Positions 1 through 5,360 of a stretch of 7,024 nucleotides of DNA are shown here, in pieces; within the stretch, counting starts at the first letter, position 1, and every line of letters begins with the position of its first letter. This DNA comes from Pseudomonadota bacterium. Its GTDB lineage: Bacteria > Pseudomonadota > Alphaproteobacteria > Rhizobiales > Hyphomicrobiaceae. Made by a program: the position numbers and the translations under genes. A model generated the notes under the pieces. The model searched no databases and was not told the origin of the DNA. It saw only the letters and a program-made list of their open reading frames with translations. The stretch covers positions 1 to 7,024 of the forward strand of contig JAEVZQ010000336.1 in assembly GCA_023392135.1 (NCBI GenBank), written 5' to 3'.

Positions 1-205
1 TTCGCGCGCTTGTGCGGTAGATGCAGTGCGCCGTGGCCCATGTCAACTCAATCCACTGGGCTGTCCGCCAATCCTGCATATAAAAATGCATGGAACGCAA
101 AGATGCCTTGCACGTCTTGAACCGGGGGGCCTGCCGCACTCGGGTTTTCCGCGCCAGAACCATTCGGCACAGCTCGGCCCTCCGTGAAAACGGCAGAAAG
201 GGTTG
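1..205. other. Leader region upstream of the permease
   Basis: No supported gene. One forward frame ends with TAG at 18-20 and could be the last codons of an upstream gene; a minus-strand ATG at 41-39 opens a frame that runs off the window edge but has no good ribosome site. Neither can be decided from the few bases available. The region holds the inverted repeat at 75-90 and the permease ribosome site at 195-202. Confidence 0.4.
75..90. repeat. AT-rich inverted repeat TGCAT-ATAAAA-ATGCA upstream of the permease
   Basis: Perfect 5-bp arms with a 6-base AT centre, about 120 bases upstream of the permease start. It includes TATAAA (79-84), which could serve as a -10, but no acceptable -35 sits 16-18 bases before it. 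It may equally belong to the 3' end of a gene outside the window. Confidence 0.35.
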
Positions 206-211
206 ATGCTG

Positions 212-1990
212 ATGTCAGCCGAGCAGATGACCGCCTGTGCCGTCATCGGCGCCACCATCGTCTTCTTCATCTGGGGCCGGTTTCGGTACGACCTCGTTGC
301 AGTCTTTGCGCTGCTCGCGGTCGTGCTGACGGGCCTGGTTCCGCCGGAGCAGGCCTTCAACGGCTTTAGTCACCCGGCCGTTCTTACCGTGATCGGCGTG
401 CTGATCCTCAGTCGCGGGCTCCAGAACGCCGGCATCATCGATGTCGTGCTGAAACTGCTGGGCCCGCTCAAGGGGCGGCCCGTCATGCAACTGACCGGCC
501 AGAGCGTGATCATTGCCGGCCTGTCGGCTTTCATGAACAACGTCGGTGCGCTCGCGCTGATGCTGCCCGTCGCCATGCGCACGGCATATCGCGAGAACTT
601 CCCACCGGCGATGATCCTCATGCCGCTCGCGTTCGCGTCGCTCCTGGGCGGTCTCATAACCCTCATCGGCACGCCGCCCAACCTCATCGTGTCGAGCTTC
701 CGGCAAAGCGCTGCAGGTCAATCGTATGCAATGTTCGACTTCGCGCCGGTGGGCTTGGCGGTCGCTGTCGCGGGAATCGCCTTTATTTCTCTAATCGGCT
801 GGCGGCTCATCCCGAGGGACCGGCGCCGAGCGATGGGGGCAGATGCTGCCCTCGATATCGAGGACTACATTACTGAGGTTCGGGCTGGAAAAGACTCGAA
901 GGCAGTCGGGCGTACGATCGGGGAGATCAAGAGCGCCGCGGAGGGCGAGGTCTACGTCGTCGCGCTTGTTCGGCAGGACCGCAAATATCCCGATCCGCCT
1001 GGTGATGAGCCGCTGGAGCCCGACGATATATTGATTCTGGAGGGCAATCCGGACGCCCTCAAATCGGTCATCGATGATGCGGGTCTGTCGCTCGTTGGCG
1101 ACAAGGAGGCGAGCCTGCAGACGTCCATGCCGGAGGAGATCGGCATTGTCGAGGCGATCGTCGCACCCCAGTCAAAGCTGATCACCCGCTCATCGGCTTC
1201 ATTGCGCCTCAGGTCGGCCTACGGAATCAATCTGCTGGCCATCTCGCGGCACGGCCGCAGGATCAGCGCGCGGCTGAAGGACGTGCGTTTCCGGAGCGGC
1301 GACGTCATGCTGCTGCACGGGCCGGCATCGACATTGCCGGAAGCACTGGCTGAGCTGCATTGGCTGCCGCTGGCGGAACGGAACCTGGGCATCGGTCGGC
1401 CACGCCGGCTGCTGCTCGCGGGAAGCCTGTTTGGCGGGGCAATCCTCGCCACCATCCTTGGGCTGCTTCCGGTGCAGATCGCGTTTATCGGTGCGGCGGC
1501 ACTGATGGCGGCTTCGGGCATCCTGAAGCTCGATGAGCTTTACGACTCGATCGACTGGCCGGTGATCGTCCTGATCGGGGCCATGTTTCCGATCGGCACC
1601 GCGCTCGAGACGACCGGAACGGCGGCATATCTCGCGGATGCCGTACTCGGCAGCGTGGATGGAATGGCACCGGTCTGGGCGCTGCTCATCCTGCTGGTCG
1701 CGACGATGTTCCTGTCGGATGTCATCAACAACAGCGCGACGGCACTAGTCATGGCGCCGATTGGCGTGAGCATGGCAGCCCAGCTGGGAACGAGCGCAGA
1801 CCCGTTTCTCATGGCGGTGGCTGTCGGGTCCTCCTGCGCATTCCTGACGCCGATCGGGCATCAGAACAATGCGCTCATTCTAGAGCCGGGCGGCTATCGC
1901 TTTGGTGATTATTGGCGGATGGGTCTGCCGCTGGAGCTGGTTATCACCGCAGTGGCTGTGCCGACGATCCTGGTGGTCTGGCCATTCTGA
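212..1990 (+). CDS. SLC13-family permease with two central RCK_C (TrkA-C) domains
   Basis: An inner-membrane transporter of the divalent anion:Na+ symporter (SLC13/DASS, CitMHS-like) superfamily; the substrate (sulfate, dicarboxylate or other anion) cannot be read from sequence. From ATG 212 it has 592 residues, the normal size for the RCK-containing subgroup. The N-terminal membrane half is about residues 8-200, with a hairpin-type NNVGALALMLP motif at 109-119 and GTPPNLIV at 153-160. Two RCK_C-like soluble domains follow, about 213-297 and 309-392. The C-terminal membrane half is 398-592, with matching NNSATALVMAP at 506-516 and TPIGHQNN at 546-553, the inverted-repeat equivalents that form the substrate and sodium sites in this fold. 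RCK_C domains usually sense a small ligand and gate transport; that role is inferred. Starts at TTG 203, ATG 206 and ATG 212 are all in frame. AGAAAGGG at 195-202 lies 9 bases before ATG 212 and only 3 before ATG 206, so I chose 212. No truncation or frameshift. Confidence 0.93.
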   Translation: MSAEQMTACAVIGATIVFFIWGRFRYDLVAVFALLAVVLTGLVPPEQAFNGFSHPAVLTVIGVLILSRGLQNAGIIDVVLKLLGPLKGRPVMQLTGQSVIIAGLSAFMNNVGALALMLPVAMRTAYRENFPPAMILMPLAFASLLGGLITLIGTPPNLIVSSFRQSAAGQSYAMFDFAPVGLAVAVAGIAFISLIGWRLIPRDRRRAMGADAALDIEDYITEVRAGKDSKAVGRTIGEIKSAAEGEVYVVALVRQDRKYPDPPGDEPLEPDDILILEGNPDALKSVIDDAGLSLVGDKEASLQTSMPEEIGIVEAIVAPQSKLITRSSASLRLRSAYGINLLAISRHGRRISARLKDVRFRSGDVMLLHGPASTLPEALAELHWLPLAERNLGIGRPRRLLLAGSLFGGAILATILGLLPVQIAFIGAAALMAASGILKLDELYDSIDWPVIVLIGAMFPIGTALETTGTAAYLADAVLGSVDGMAPVWALLILLVATMFLSDVINNSATALVMAPIGVSMAAQLGTSADPFLMAVAVGSSCAFLTPIGHQNNALILEPGGYRFGDYWRMGLPLELVITAVAVPTILVVWPF

Positions 1991-2008
1991 CCGGAAGCTC
2001 GCCGTCAG
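1987..2008. terminator. Small hairpin bridging the two convergent stop codons
   Basis: CTGA plus CGG (1987-1990, 1992-1994) can pair with CCG plus TCAG (2002-2008), with one unpaired C at 1991 and a 7-base loop. The stem includes the TGA stop of the permease and, on the other strand, the TGA stop of the stress-protein gene. Its position between convergent genes fits a compact bidirectional terminator. The stem is short and has no U-tract on either strand, so termination is a guess. Confidence 0.3.
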
Positions 2009-2442
2009 CGGCATACGAGCACAGGCATCTTGCTGTGCGCCAGGACCTTTCTGGTTTCGCTGCCGATGAGCAGGGCTTCCAGGCCCTTCCGGCCGTGGGA
2101 TGCCATTACGATCAGGTCACAGCCGGCCGACTCCGACGTTGAAATGATCGCCCGCCAGGGATTCTCATGCTCAACCGTTTTCGTTTCGCAGCGGACATTC
2201 TTCTCCTGCGCGGCCTCCAGCGCGACCTCGAGGTACTTGGCTGCGGCAATTTTGGCGCCTTTCAGATACTCGGACTCAGGGAAGGCGACCATGACTTCCG
2301 CAGGCGCTACGGTGCGCCAGGGCTTGATGACGTGCAGGGCGGTAACTTTGGCCTGCAGGGGCTGAGCCAGACCGATGGCGTTCTGAATGGCCCGCTCCGA
2401 CAGCTCCGATCCGTCGGTTGCGACCAGAATGTGATGGTACAC
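2005..2442 (-). CDS. Single-domain universal stress protein (UspA family)
   Basis: A 145-residue cytoplasmic Usp-fold protein, likely ATP-binding, of the kind induced by starvation, oxygen limitation or other stress. The N-terminus HHILVATDGSE (residues 3-13) has the conserved Asp10 after beta-1. The C-terminal nucleotide-binding segment is ASHG at 114-117, nine residues, then G127-S128, matching the family motif G-2x-G-9x-G-S/T except that the first Gly is Ala114. ASHG variants are common among bacterial homologues, so ATP binding is still likely. The start is GTG at 2442, because AGGAGG at 2452-2457 lies 9 bases upstream and the family usually starts only a few residues before HILVATDGS. 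An in-frame ATG at 2460 would put the ribosome site inside the coding region and add six atypical residues. The gene converges on the permease with a 14-base gap, and the larger TPR gene ends 156 bases upstream on the same strand. The pairing with a transporter is suggestive only. Confidence 0.93.
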   Translation of the reverse strand: MYHHILVATDGSELSERAIQNAIGLAQPLQAKVTALHVIKPWRTVAPAEVMVAFPESEYLKGAKIAAAKYLEVALEAAQEKNVRCETKTVEHENPWRAIISTSESAGCDLIVMASHGRKGLEALLIGSETRKVLAHSKMPVLVCR

Positions 2443-2451
2443 GAGAGCAGT

Positions 2452-2457
2452 CCTCCT
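2452..2457 (-). promoter_or_regulatory. Shine-Dalgarno AGGAGG that sets the usp start
   Basis: On the minus strand AGGAGG is followed by nine bases and then GTG (2442-2440). It directly follows, in frame, an ATG at 2460-2458 that a longest-frame annotation would pick. The strong site argues for the GTG start. Confidence 0.75.
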
Positions 2458-2551
2458 CATTTGCCGGGCCTTCGCGGCGGCCGACCCCCTCTTTCAGCAT
2501 CGGTGCAGAGGAGGGCTATGGCAAGCGCGGTTGGTGCGCTCCGTTATGAGC

Positions 2552-2563
2552 AGGTGGCCACCT
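2552..2563. repeat. 12-bp perfect palindrome AGGTGGCCACCT
   Basis: The sequence equals its own reverse complement over 12 bases and lies about 110 bases upstream of the usp start. It could be a dimeric regulator site for usp or part of the upstream gene's 3' region. No known regulator is recognised. Confidence 0.35.
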
Positions 2564-2598
2564 TGGTCCAGTCGCCAAGCGCTGATGCGCCATCCCGA

Positions 2599-3549
2599 TC
2601 AGTTGAGGCCCTGAAGCCTGGTGCGCGCCGCCTCGACGCCTTCGCGGACAGCTCTTTCGTAGAGCCGCCGAGCCTGCTCGACGTCAGACTCGACGTCCCG
2701 CACACCCCAGGCAGCAAGCATATTGGGATCGTACGTCTCCGCGAGCGCCATGATGGCCTCCGGCTCGTTGGCGGCCACCGCCGGCAGAAGCACCTCGCGC
2801 CCGCCAAGTATATCGCCGGCCTGGATGCGCTCCTTGCCTTCGCCGATGGCGTCGGTCCATGACGGCTTGGGGGGCGGCGTCTCGACCTCAGCAGGGGCGG
2901 CCGCGACGGCAGGCGTCTTTGCGGGAGTGATCTGGGCCGGCTCGAGTGTCATCGGAGCGGGTTCAGGAATGGCCGCCGCGGTCTGCACTGGCGCGGAAGG
3001 TTGCGTCAGGGTGGGTGTAACGAGGGTGGTCGATACCGTCCGCTGCTGCACCTGCACCGGCATTTTCCCGGGGGCGGCAGCCGATCGCGACACCTGACCG
3101 CCGGGTCCACTGCTGCCGAACAACGCGTCGAAGCTGACGTCACCAAGCCGGCCGGTCATCACGAGCACGACGGGCACGATGACAGCCAGTCCTGTCGCGA
3201 AGCCAAACCCTGCAGCCCGGAGCTGGTCGCGGAGCGTTCCTGTCTTCGGCGGCTCCGGCGGCGTGCGCCACGTGGACGGAATCGGCATTGCCGCATCGTC
3301 GTCCTCGTCCTCGAAGAGGCTGGGGGGAGGCGCCATCGCGGGAAGTGGAGGTGCAGTTGGGTTCAGAGGCGCAGGATGCGGGCGCTCCAGACTTTCCCTG
3401 GCCATGTTCATGGCCTGCGCCAGCTCGTCCACCAGTCCAGAAAGCGGCGGTTGCGGTGCGCCGTCGTCGGCTTGGCCAGACCCGTGGCCATTCAATCCGT
3501 TGCCATGGCCGTTGAGCTTCTTGACCACGCCTTCGCGACTGCTTTCCAT
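2599..3549 (-). CDS. Single-pass membrane protein with Pro/Ala-rich linker and C-terminal Sel1/TPR-like module, function unknown
   Basis: I do not recognise a named family. The 316-residue product has a hydrophilic N-terminus with a tandem LNGHGNG/LNGHGSG repeat (residues 12-25), a Pro-rich stretch (57-77), an acidic run FEDEDDDA (79-86), one membrane helix at about 113-132, then a long Pro/Ala/Thr-rich low-complexity segment (about 150-228). The C-terminal domain (229-316) is helical, with LLPAVAANEPEAIMALAETY (254-273) and EQARRLYERAVREGVEAA (291-308), typical Sel1/TPR spacing of small residues. No N-terminal signal is seen. By charge (N-terminal side acidic, RDQLR just before the helix) the short N-terminal part is probably cytoplasmic and the Sel1-like end periplasmic; this is inferred. 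A peptidoglycan or envelope role would fit the architecture but is not shown. The start at ATG 3549 is supported by GTGAGG five bases upstream; the frame stays open 35 codons further with no comparable site. It is divergent from nnrU across 288 bases containing a CtrA-type box. Confidence 0.85.
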   Translation of the reverse strand: MESSREGVVKKLNGHGNGLNGHGSGQADDGAPQPPLSGLVDELAQAMNMARESLERPHPAPLNPTAPPLPAMAPPPSLFEDEDDDAAMPIPSTWRTPPEPPKTGTLRDQLRAAGFGFATGLAVIVPVVLVMTGRLGDVSFDALFGSSGPGGQVSRSAAAPGKMPVQVQQRTVSTTLVTPTLTQPSAPVQTAAAIPEPAPMTLEPAQITPAKTPAVAAAPAEVETPPPKPSWTDAIGEGKERIQAGDILGGREVLLPAVAANEPEAIMALAETYDPNMLAAWGVRDVESDVEQARRLYERAVREGVEAARTRLQGLN

Positions 3550-3554
3550 CGTAA

Positions 3555-3560
3555 CCTCAC
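3555..3560 (-). promoter_or_regulatory. Shine-Dalgarno GTGAGG for the TPR membrane protein
   Basis: On the minus strand GTGAGG ends five bases before ATG 3549. It selects this start over the ATG at 3654, which would add 35 residues of unlike composition. Confidence 0.55.
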
Positions 3561-3722
3561 TCAGGTTTCCGATGCTTGGGGGGATGCTCACAGCACTGCG
3601 CATCTCGGAGCGCGAAACCCGCACCGATCCCAAGGCCGCCGCCACGCCGGTCAAGCCTACGCAAAACTCGAGTGGACCCCCACGCTTCCCCGGTCCCCAG
3701 CGTCAAGTAACATGCTCGCGCT

Positions 3723-3735
3723 GATTGGCACAATC
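3723..3735. repeat. Inverted repeat GATTG-GCA-CAATC
   Basis: Perfect 5-3-5 inverted repeat in the divergent promoter region, 103 bases upstream of the nnrU start. It resembles a dimeric regulator half-site pair but does not match the FNR/NnrR consensus TTGAT-N4-ATCAA, so no regulator is assigned. Confidence 0.35.
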
Positions 3736-3786
3736 GAATAAAGGTTCGTCGGAGTTGTGGCAGGGCTGCCCAGCCGGTGCATAAAA

Positions 3787-3802
3787 TTAACAGCAGGTTA
3801 AC
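3787..3802 (+). promoter_or_regulatory. Candidate CtrA binding site TTAA-N7-TTAAC
   Basis: TTAA at 3787-3790, seven bases (CAGCAGG), then TTAAC at 3798-3802, an exact match to the full CtrA box known from Caulobacter and other alphaproteobacteria. It lies 35 bases upstream of the nnrU ATG in the divergent intergenic region. In GC-rich DNA this AT-rich pattern is rare by chance. If the weak -10 CATAAA (3780-3785) is used, the site would cover the transcription start and repress nnrU; it could instead act on the divergent gene. Binding is inferred from sequence only. Confidence 0.5.
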
Positions 3803-3837
3803 GGCATCGGGCGTGCAGGCGGCAAGGGGTGAGGTCG

Positions 3838-4419
3838 ATGCTTCCGCTGGTTCTCGGGCTATTGGTCTTCTTTCTCGTTCATCTTGTTCCAACCCAGGTC
3901 GATTTGCGACAGGGACTGGCTGGACGGCTCGGAGAGAATGGCTATCGGGCAGCCTTCTCAGTCGCCGCACTCATTGGTCTCATTCTGATCATCGTGGGCT
4001 TCGGCAAACTGCAGGTGATGGCAGGCAAGAACCCGGAGATCTGGTCCCCGCCGGTCTGGACCCGGCATATCGCCTTCCTCCTCATGCTGCCAGCCATGGT
4101 GCTGATCGTTGCCGCCTACGTTCCATCCCAAATCCGCACGGCCACCAAGCATCCGATGCTGGCGGCGATCAAGCTATGGGCAACGGCCCACCTGCTCGCC
4201 AACGGCGATCTTGCCTCGATTCTGCTGTTCGGAAGCTTCCTGGGCTATACCGCCTACGACCGGATCTCGGTCAAGCGCCGCCACGTCAAGGTTCCGGCAC
4301 CACCCCAGGGCTGGGTCAATGACATTATCGTCGTGGCCGCCGGCCTGGCGCTCTACGGCGCCATGCTGACCATTGGACACGCGTGGCTGATCGGCGTGCC
4401 CCTGCTGCCGGGGTGGTAG
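3838..4419 (+). CDS. nnrU: NnrU family polytopic membrane protein
   Basis: A 193-residue integral membrane protein matching the NnrU family (related to plant zeta-carotene isomerase Z-ISO). Founding members lie near denitrification genes and were linked to nitrite/nitric oxide metabolism, but many homologues are in genomes or loci without denitrification and the biochemical role is unsettled. Hydrophobic segments lie at about 1-16, 37-56, 78-96, 124-140 and 162-189. Family hallmarks are VHLVPT (14-19), the W69/W74-R-H77 region, HPMLAAIKLWATAHLLANGD (105-124) and LLFGSFLGYTAYDRISVKRR (129-148). Conserved His residues (15, 77, 105, 118) could serve as haem or metal ligands by analogy with Z-ISO; this is inference. 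The start ATG 3838 has AAGGGG 8 bases upstream; an in-frame GTG at 3829 would add three residues. No denitrification gene is seen here; the neighbours downstream are envelope-assembly genes. The gene name is family-level. Confidence 0.9.
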   Translation: MLPLVLGLLVFFLVHLVPTQVDLRQGLAGRLGENGYRAAFSVAALIGLILIIVGFGKLQVMAGKNPEIWSPPVWTRHIAFLLMLPAMVLIVAAYVPSQIRTATKHPMLAAIKLWATAHLLANGDLASILLFGSFLGYTAYDRISVKRRHVKVPAPPQGWVNDIIVVAAGLALYGAMLTIGHAWLIGVPLLPGW

Positions 4420-4421
4420 TG

Positions 4422-4625
4422 ATGGCGGCCGAGGCGAACAGGCCGCAAAACCGCCGGAAACACCTCGCACCAAGGGATGAGCCGCCCAGGCAGGCGCTGC
4501 GCTGGCGGTCGTCGCCGCAAAGCGGTCGCGTTGGCGGCACCGGCGCACTGCGCTATGAGTACGGTGCCCTGGACGCAGAAGGCATCCAGGATCAGGCGCA
4601 AGGAGGCCGATCCGAGAATGGCTGA
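4422..4625 (+). CDS. Possible small ORF between nnrU and the YfgM-like gene, doubtful
   Basis: ATG 4422 follows the nnrU stop by two bases and an open frame of 67 codons ends at TGA 4623-4625, overlapping the start of the next gene by 8 bases. The product would be Arg/Gln/Gly-rich and hydrophilic, with no recognised domain; it ends in a GALRYEYGALDAEG-like segment (about residues 41-54). Third-position GC is high but not clearly above that of the region. There is no convincing ribosome site. It may be only leader DNA of the downstream operon, since a plausible promoter for that operon lies within it. Confidence 0.18.
   Translation: MAAEANRPQNRRKHLAPRDEPPRQALRWRSSPQSGRVGGTGALRYEYGALDAEGIQDQAQGGRSENG
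4531..4559 (+). promoter_or_regulatory. Candidate sigma-70 promoter for the yfgM-bamB-der cluster
   Basis: TTGGCG (4531-4536) and TATGAG (4554-4559) are separated by 17 bases, giving a start near 4566 and a leader of about 50 bases before the YfgM-like ATG. The spacer carries GCGCA-C-TGCGC, and a 7-bp inverted repeat (GGCACCG at 4536-4542, CGGTGCC at 4562-4568) brackets the -10. No other good promoter pair was found in the 198-base gap after nnrU. Confidence 0.35.
4536..4568. repeat. Nested inverted repeats upstream of the YfgM-like gene
   Basis: Outer arms GGCACCG (4536-4542) and CGGTGCC (4562-4568) are perfect complements over 7 bases with a 19-base interior, which itself holds GCGCA-C-TGCGC (4543-4553). 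They could be an operator around the -10, or fold in RNA if transcription enters from nnrU. Confidence 0.35.
4600..4606 (+). promoter_or_regulatory. Shine-Dalgarno AAGGAGG of the YfgM-like gene
   Basis: AAGGAGG lies 11 bases before ATG 4618, a little far but strong. The earlier in-frame ATGs (4477, 4556) lack such a site, so 4618 is the chosen start. Confidence 0.6.
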
Positions 4626-5349
4626 CGATCGCGACGTGATGTTGCGGGAGCTTGAAAATGAGGTTCGCCGCGAGCAGATGGCGAAGCTCTGGGACCGCTA
4701 TGGGATCTATGCCATCGCTGTCGCGGTGCTGATCGTCGTTGCTGTTGGTGGCTATAAGTGGTGGGAGGCGCAATCGCTTTCCGCTGCTGCGGAGGCCGGA
4801 GCACGCTACCAGACGGCAATGCAACTCGTCGAGCAGGGCAAGCCCGGCGAGGCCCGACAGGTCTTCGAAGCCATGGCGCAGAATGCGCCGTCGGGTTACG
4901 CCTCGCTGGCCCGTCTGCAGCTCGCCGGCGAGGCCGCGTCGGCCGGAAAGACGGATGACGCGCTCAGAGCATTCGAGGCTATTGCAGCCGACGGCAGCGT
5001 CGATCCCCTGCTTCGCGACTATGCCCGGCTGGAATCTGCAGCGTTGAAAATCGACAGTGCCGACTTTACCGAGATGCAGAATCGGCTCACTCCTCTCATG
5101 CAGGATAACAATGCCTGGAGGCACAGCGCGCGCGAGCTTCTGGGCCTGTCGGCCTATCGTGCGGGCCGTCTGGATGAGGCGAGGCAGATCTTCTTGGAGC
5201 TCGCGGCCGACCAGAAGACGCCGCCCTCCGTGCGGGAGCGTGCCGGCGTCATGATGGGGCTGATCACCTCGGCGGAGGCCCAGCAGACCACGGGCTCCAC
5301 CCAGCCGGCGAGCGGCACACAGCCCGCGGAAACGCCGAAGGTGCAGTGA
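4618..5349 (+). CDS. YfgM-like tetratricopeptide membrane protein (ancillary SecYEG translocon subunit family)
   Basis: A 243-residue protein with a short cytoplasmic N-terminus (DRDVMLRELENEVRREQ, residues 4-20), one membrane helix at about 31-47 followed by GYKWWE (45-50), and a periplasmic helical repeat domain (about 55-218) with TPR-type pairs such as GARYQTAMQLVEQGKPGEAR (61-80) and LGLSAYRAGRLDEARQIF (175-192). The last 25 residues are a Thr/Gln/Pro-rich tail. E. coli YfgM has the same plan and works with SecYEG and periplasmic chaperones; the function here is transferred from family and context. Alphaproteobacterial homologues are often labelled DUF2659 or tetratricopeptide protein. 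Start ATG 4618 fits the family N-terminus (acidic residues then ExxVRRE near residue 15) and has AAGGAGG upstream. bamB begins 11 bases after its stop, then der, the order conserved in many proteobacteria, so the three probably form an operon. Confidence 0.88.
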   Translation: MADDRDVMLRELENEVRREQMAKLWDRYGIYAIAVAVLIVVAVGGYKWWEAQSLSAAAEAGARYQTAMQLVEQGKPGEARQVFEAMAQNAPSGYASLARLQLAGEAASAGKTDDALRAFEAIAADGSVDPLLRDYARLESAALKIDSADFTEMQNRLTPLMQDNNAWRHSARELLGLSAYRAGRLDEARQIFLELAADQKTPPSVRERAGVMMGLITSAEAQQTTGSTQPASGTQPAETPKVQ

Positions 5350-5360
5350 GGGGAGGATTG

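Larger units (their letters stand above)
2443..2598. other. Intergenic region between the TPR membrane protein gene and usp
   Basis: 156 non-coding bases that should hold the 3' end signal of the upstream minus-strand gene and the usp promoter. A GCGC-TGAT-GCGC mini-hairpin (2579-2590) lies just after the upstream stop, and a 12-bp palindrome follows at 2552-2563. I see no -35/-10 pair of good quality on the minus strand. A plus-strand reading frame enters here from ATG 2518 but runs antisense into the TPR gene and is not called. Confidence 0.5.
3550..3837. other. Divergent intergenic region between the TPR membrane protein and nnrU
   Basis: 288 bases without a supported gene; the frames crossing it are antisense or out-of-frame shadows. 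It contains a 13-bp inverted repeat (3723-3735), an AT-rich stretch in a GC-rich background (3780-3802) and the CtrA-type box (3787-3802). For nnrU, TTGTGG (3755-3760) followed after 19 bases by CATAAA (3780-3785) is a weak sigma-70-like pair. On the minus strand TTGACG (3706-3701) and TTGACC (3654-3649) resemble -35 elements but lack a good -10. Confidence 0.55.

Noticed and set aside
1..41. Possible minus-strand gene starting at ATG 41-39 and leaving the window
   Set aside because: Only 13 codons are visible and no good Shine-Dalgarno precedes it, so it cannot be supported.
2518..2862. Plus-strand frame from ATG 2518 with AGGAGGG just before it
   Set aside because: The ribosome-like site is only two bases from the ATG, and most of the frame is antisense to the Sel1-like domain of the minus-strand gene. 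Only the GALRYE coincidence is kept as a finding.
3723..3735. FNR/NnrR box for nnrU
   Set aside because: Half-sites and spacing (5-3-5, GATTG/CAATC) do not match TTGAT-N4-ATCAA.
3001..3741. Long plus-strand frame across the TPR membrane protein gene
   Set aside because: Antisense shadow; no domain, and the minus-strand product has a sensible membrane helix and Sel1-like end.
3557..3970. Minus-strand frame across the divergent intergenic region
   Set aside because: Overlaps the start of nnrU antisense and has no family features or ribosome site.
4174..5124. 316-codon open frame on the minus strand
   Set aside because: It lies fully antisense to nnrU and the YfgM-like gene, both clear family matches. 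Its product is Arg/Gly/Ser-rich without recognisable domains, typical of GC-rich shadow frames.
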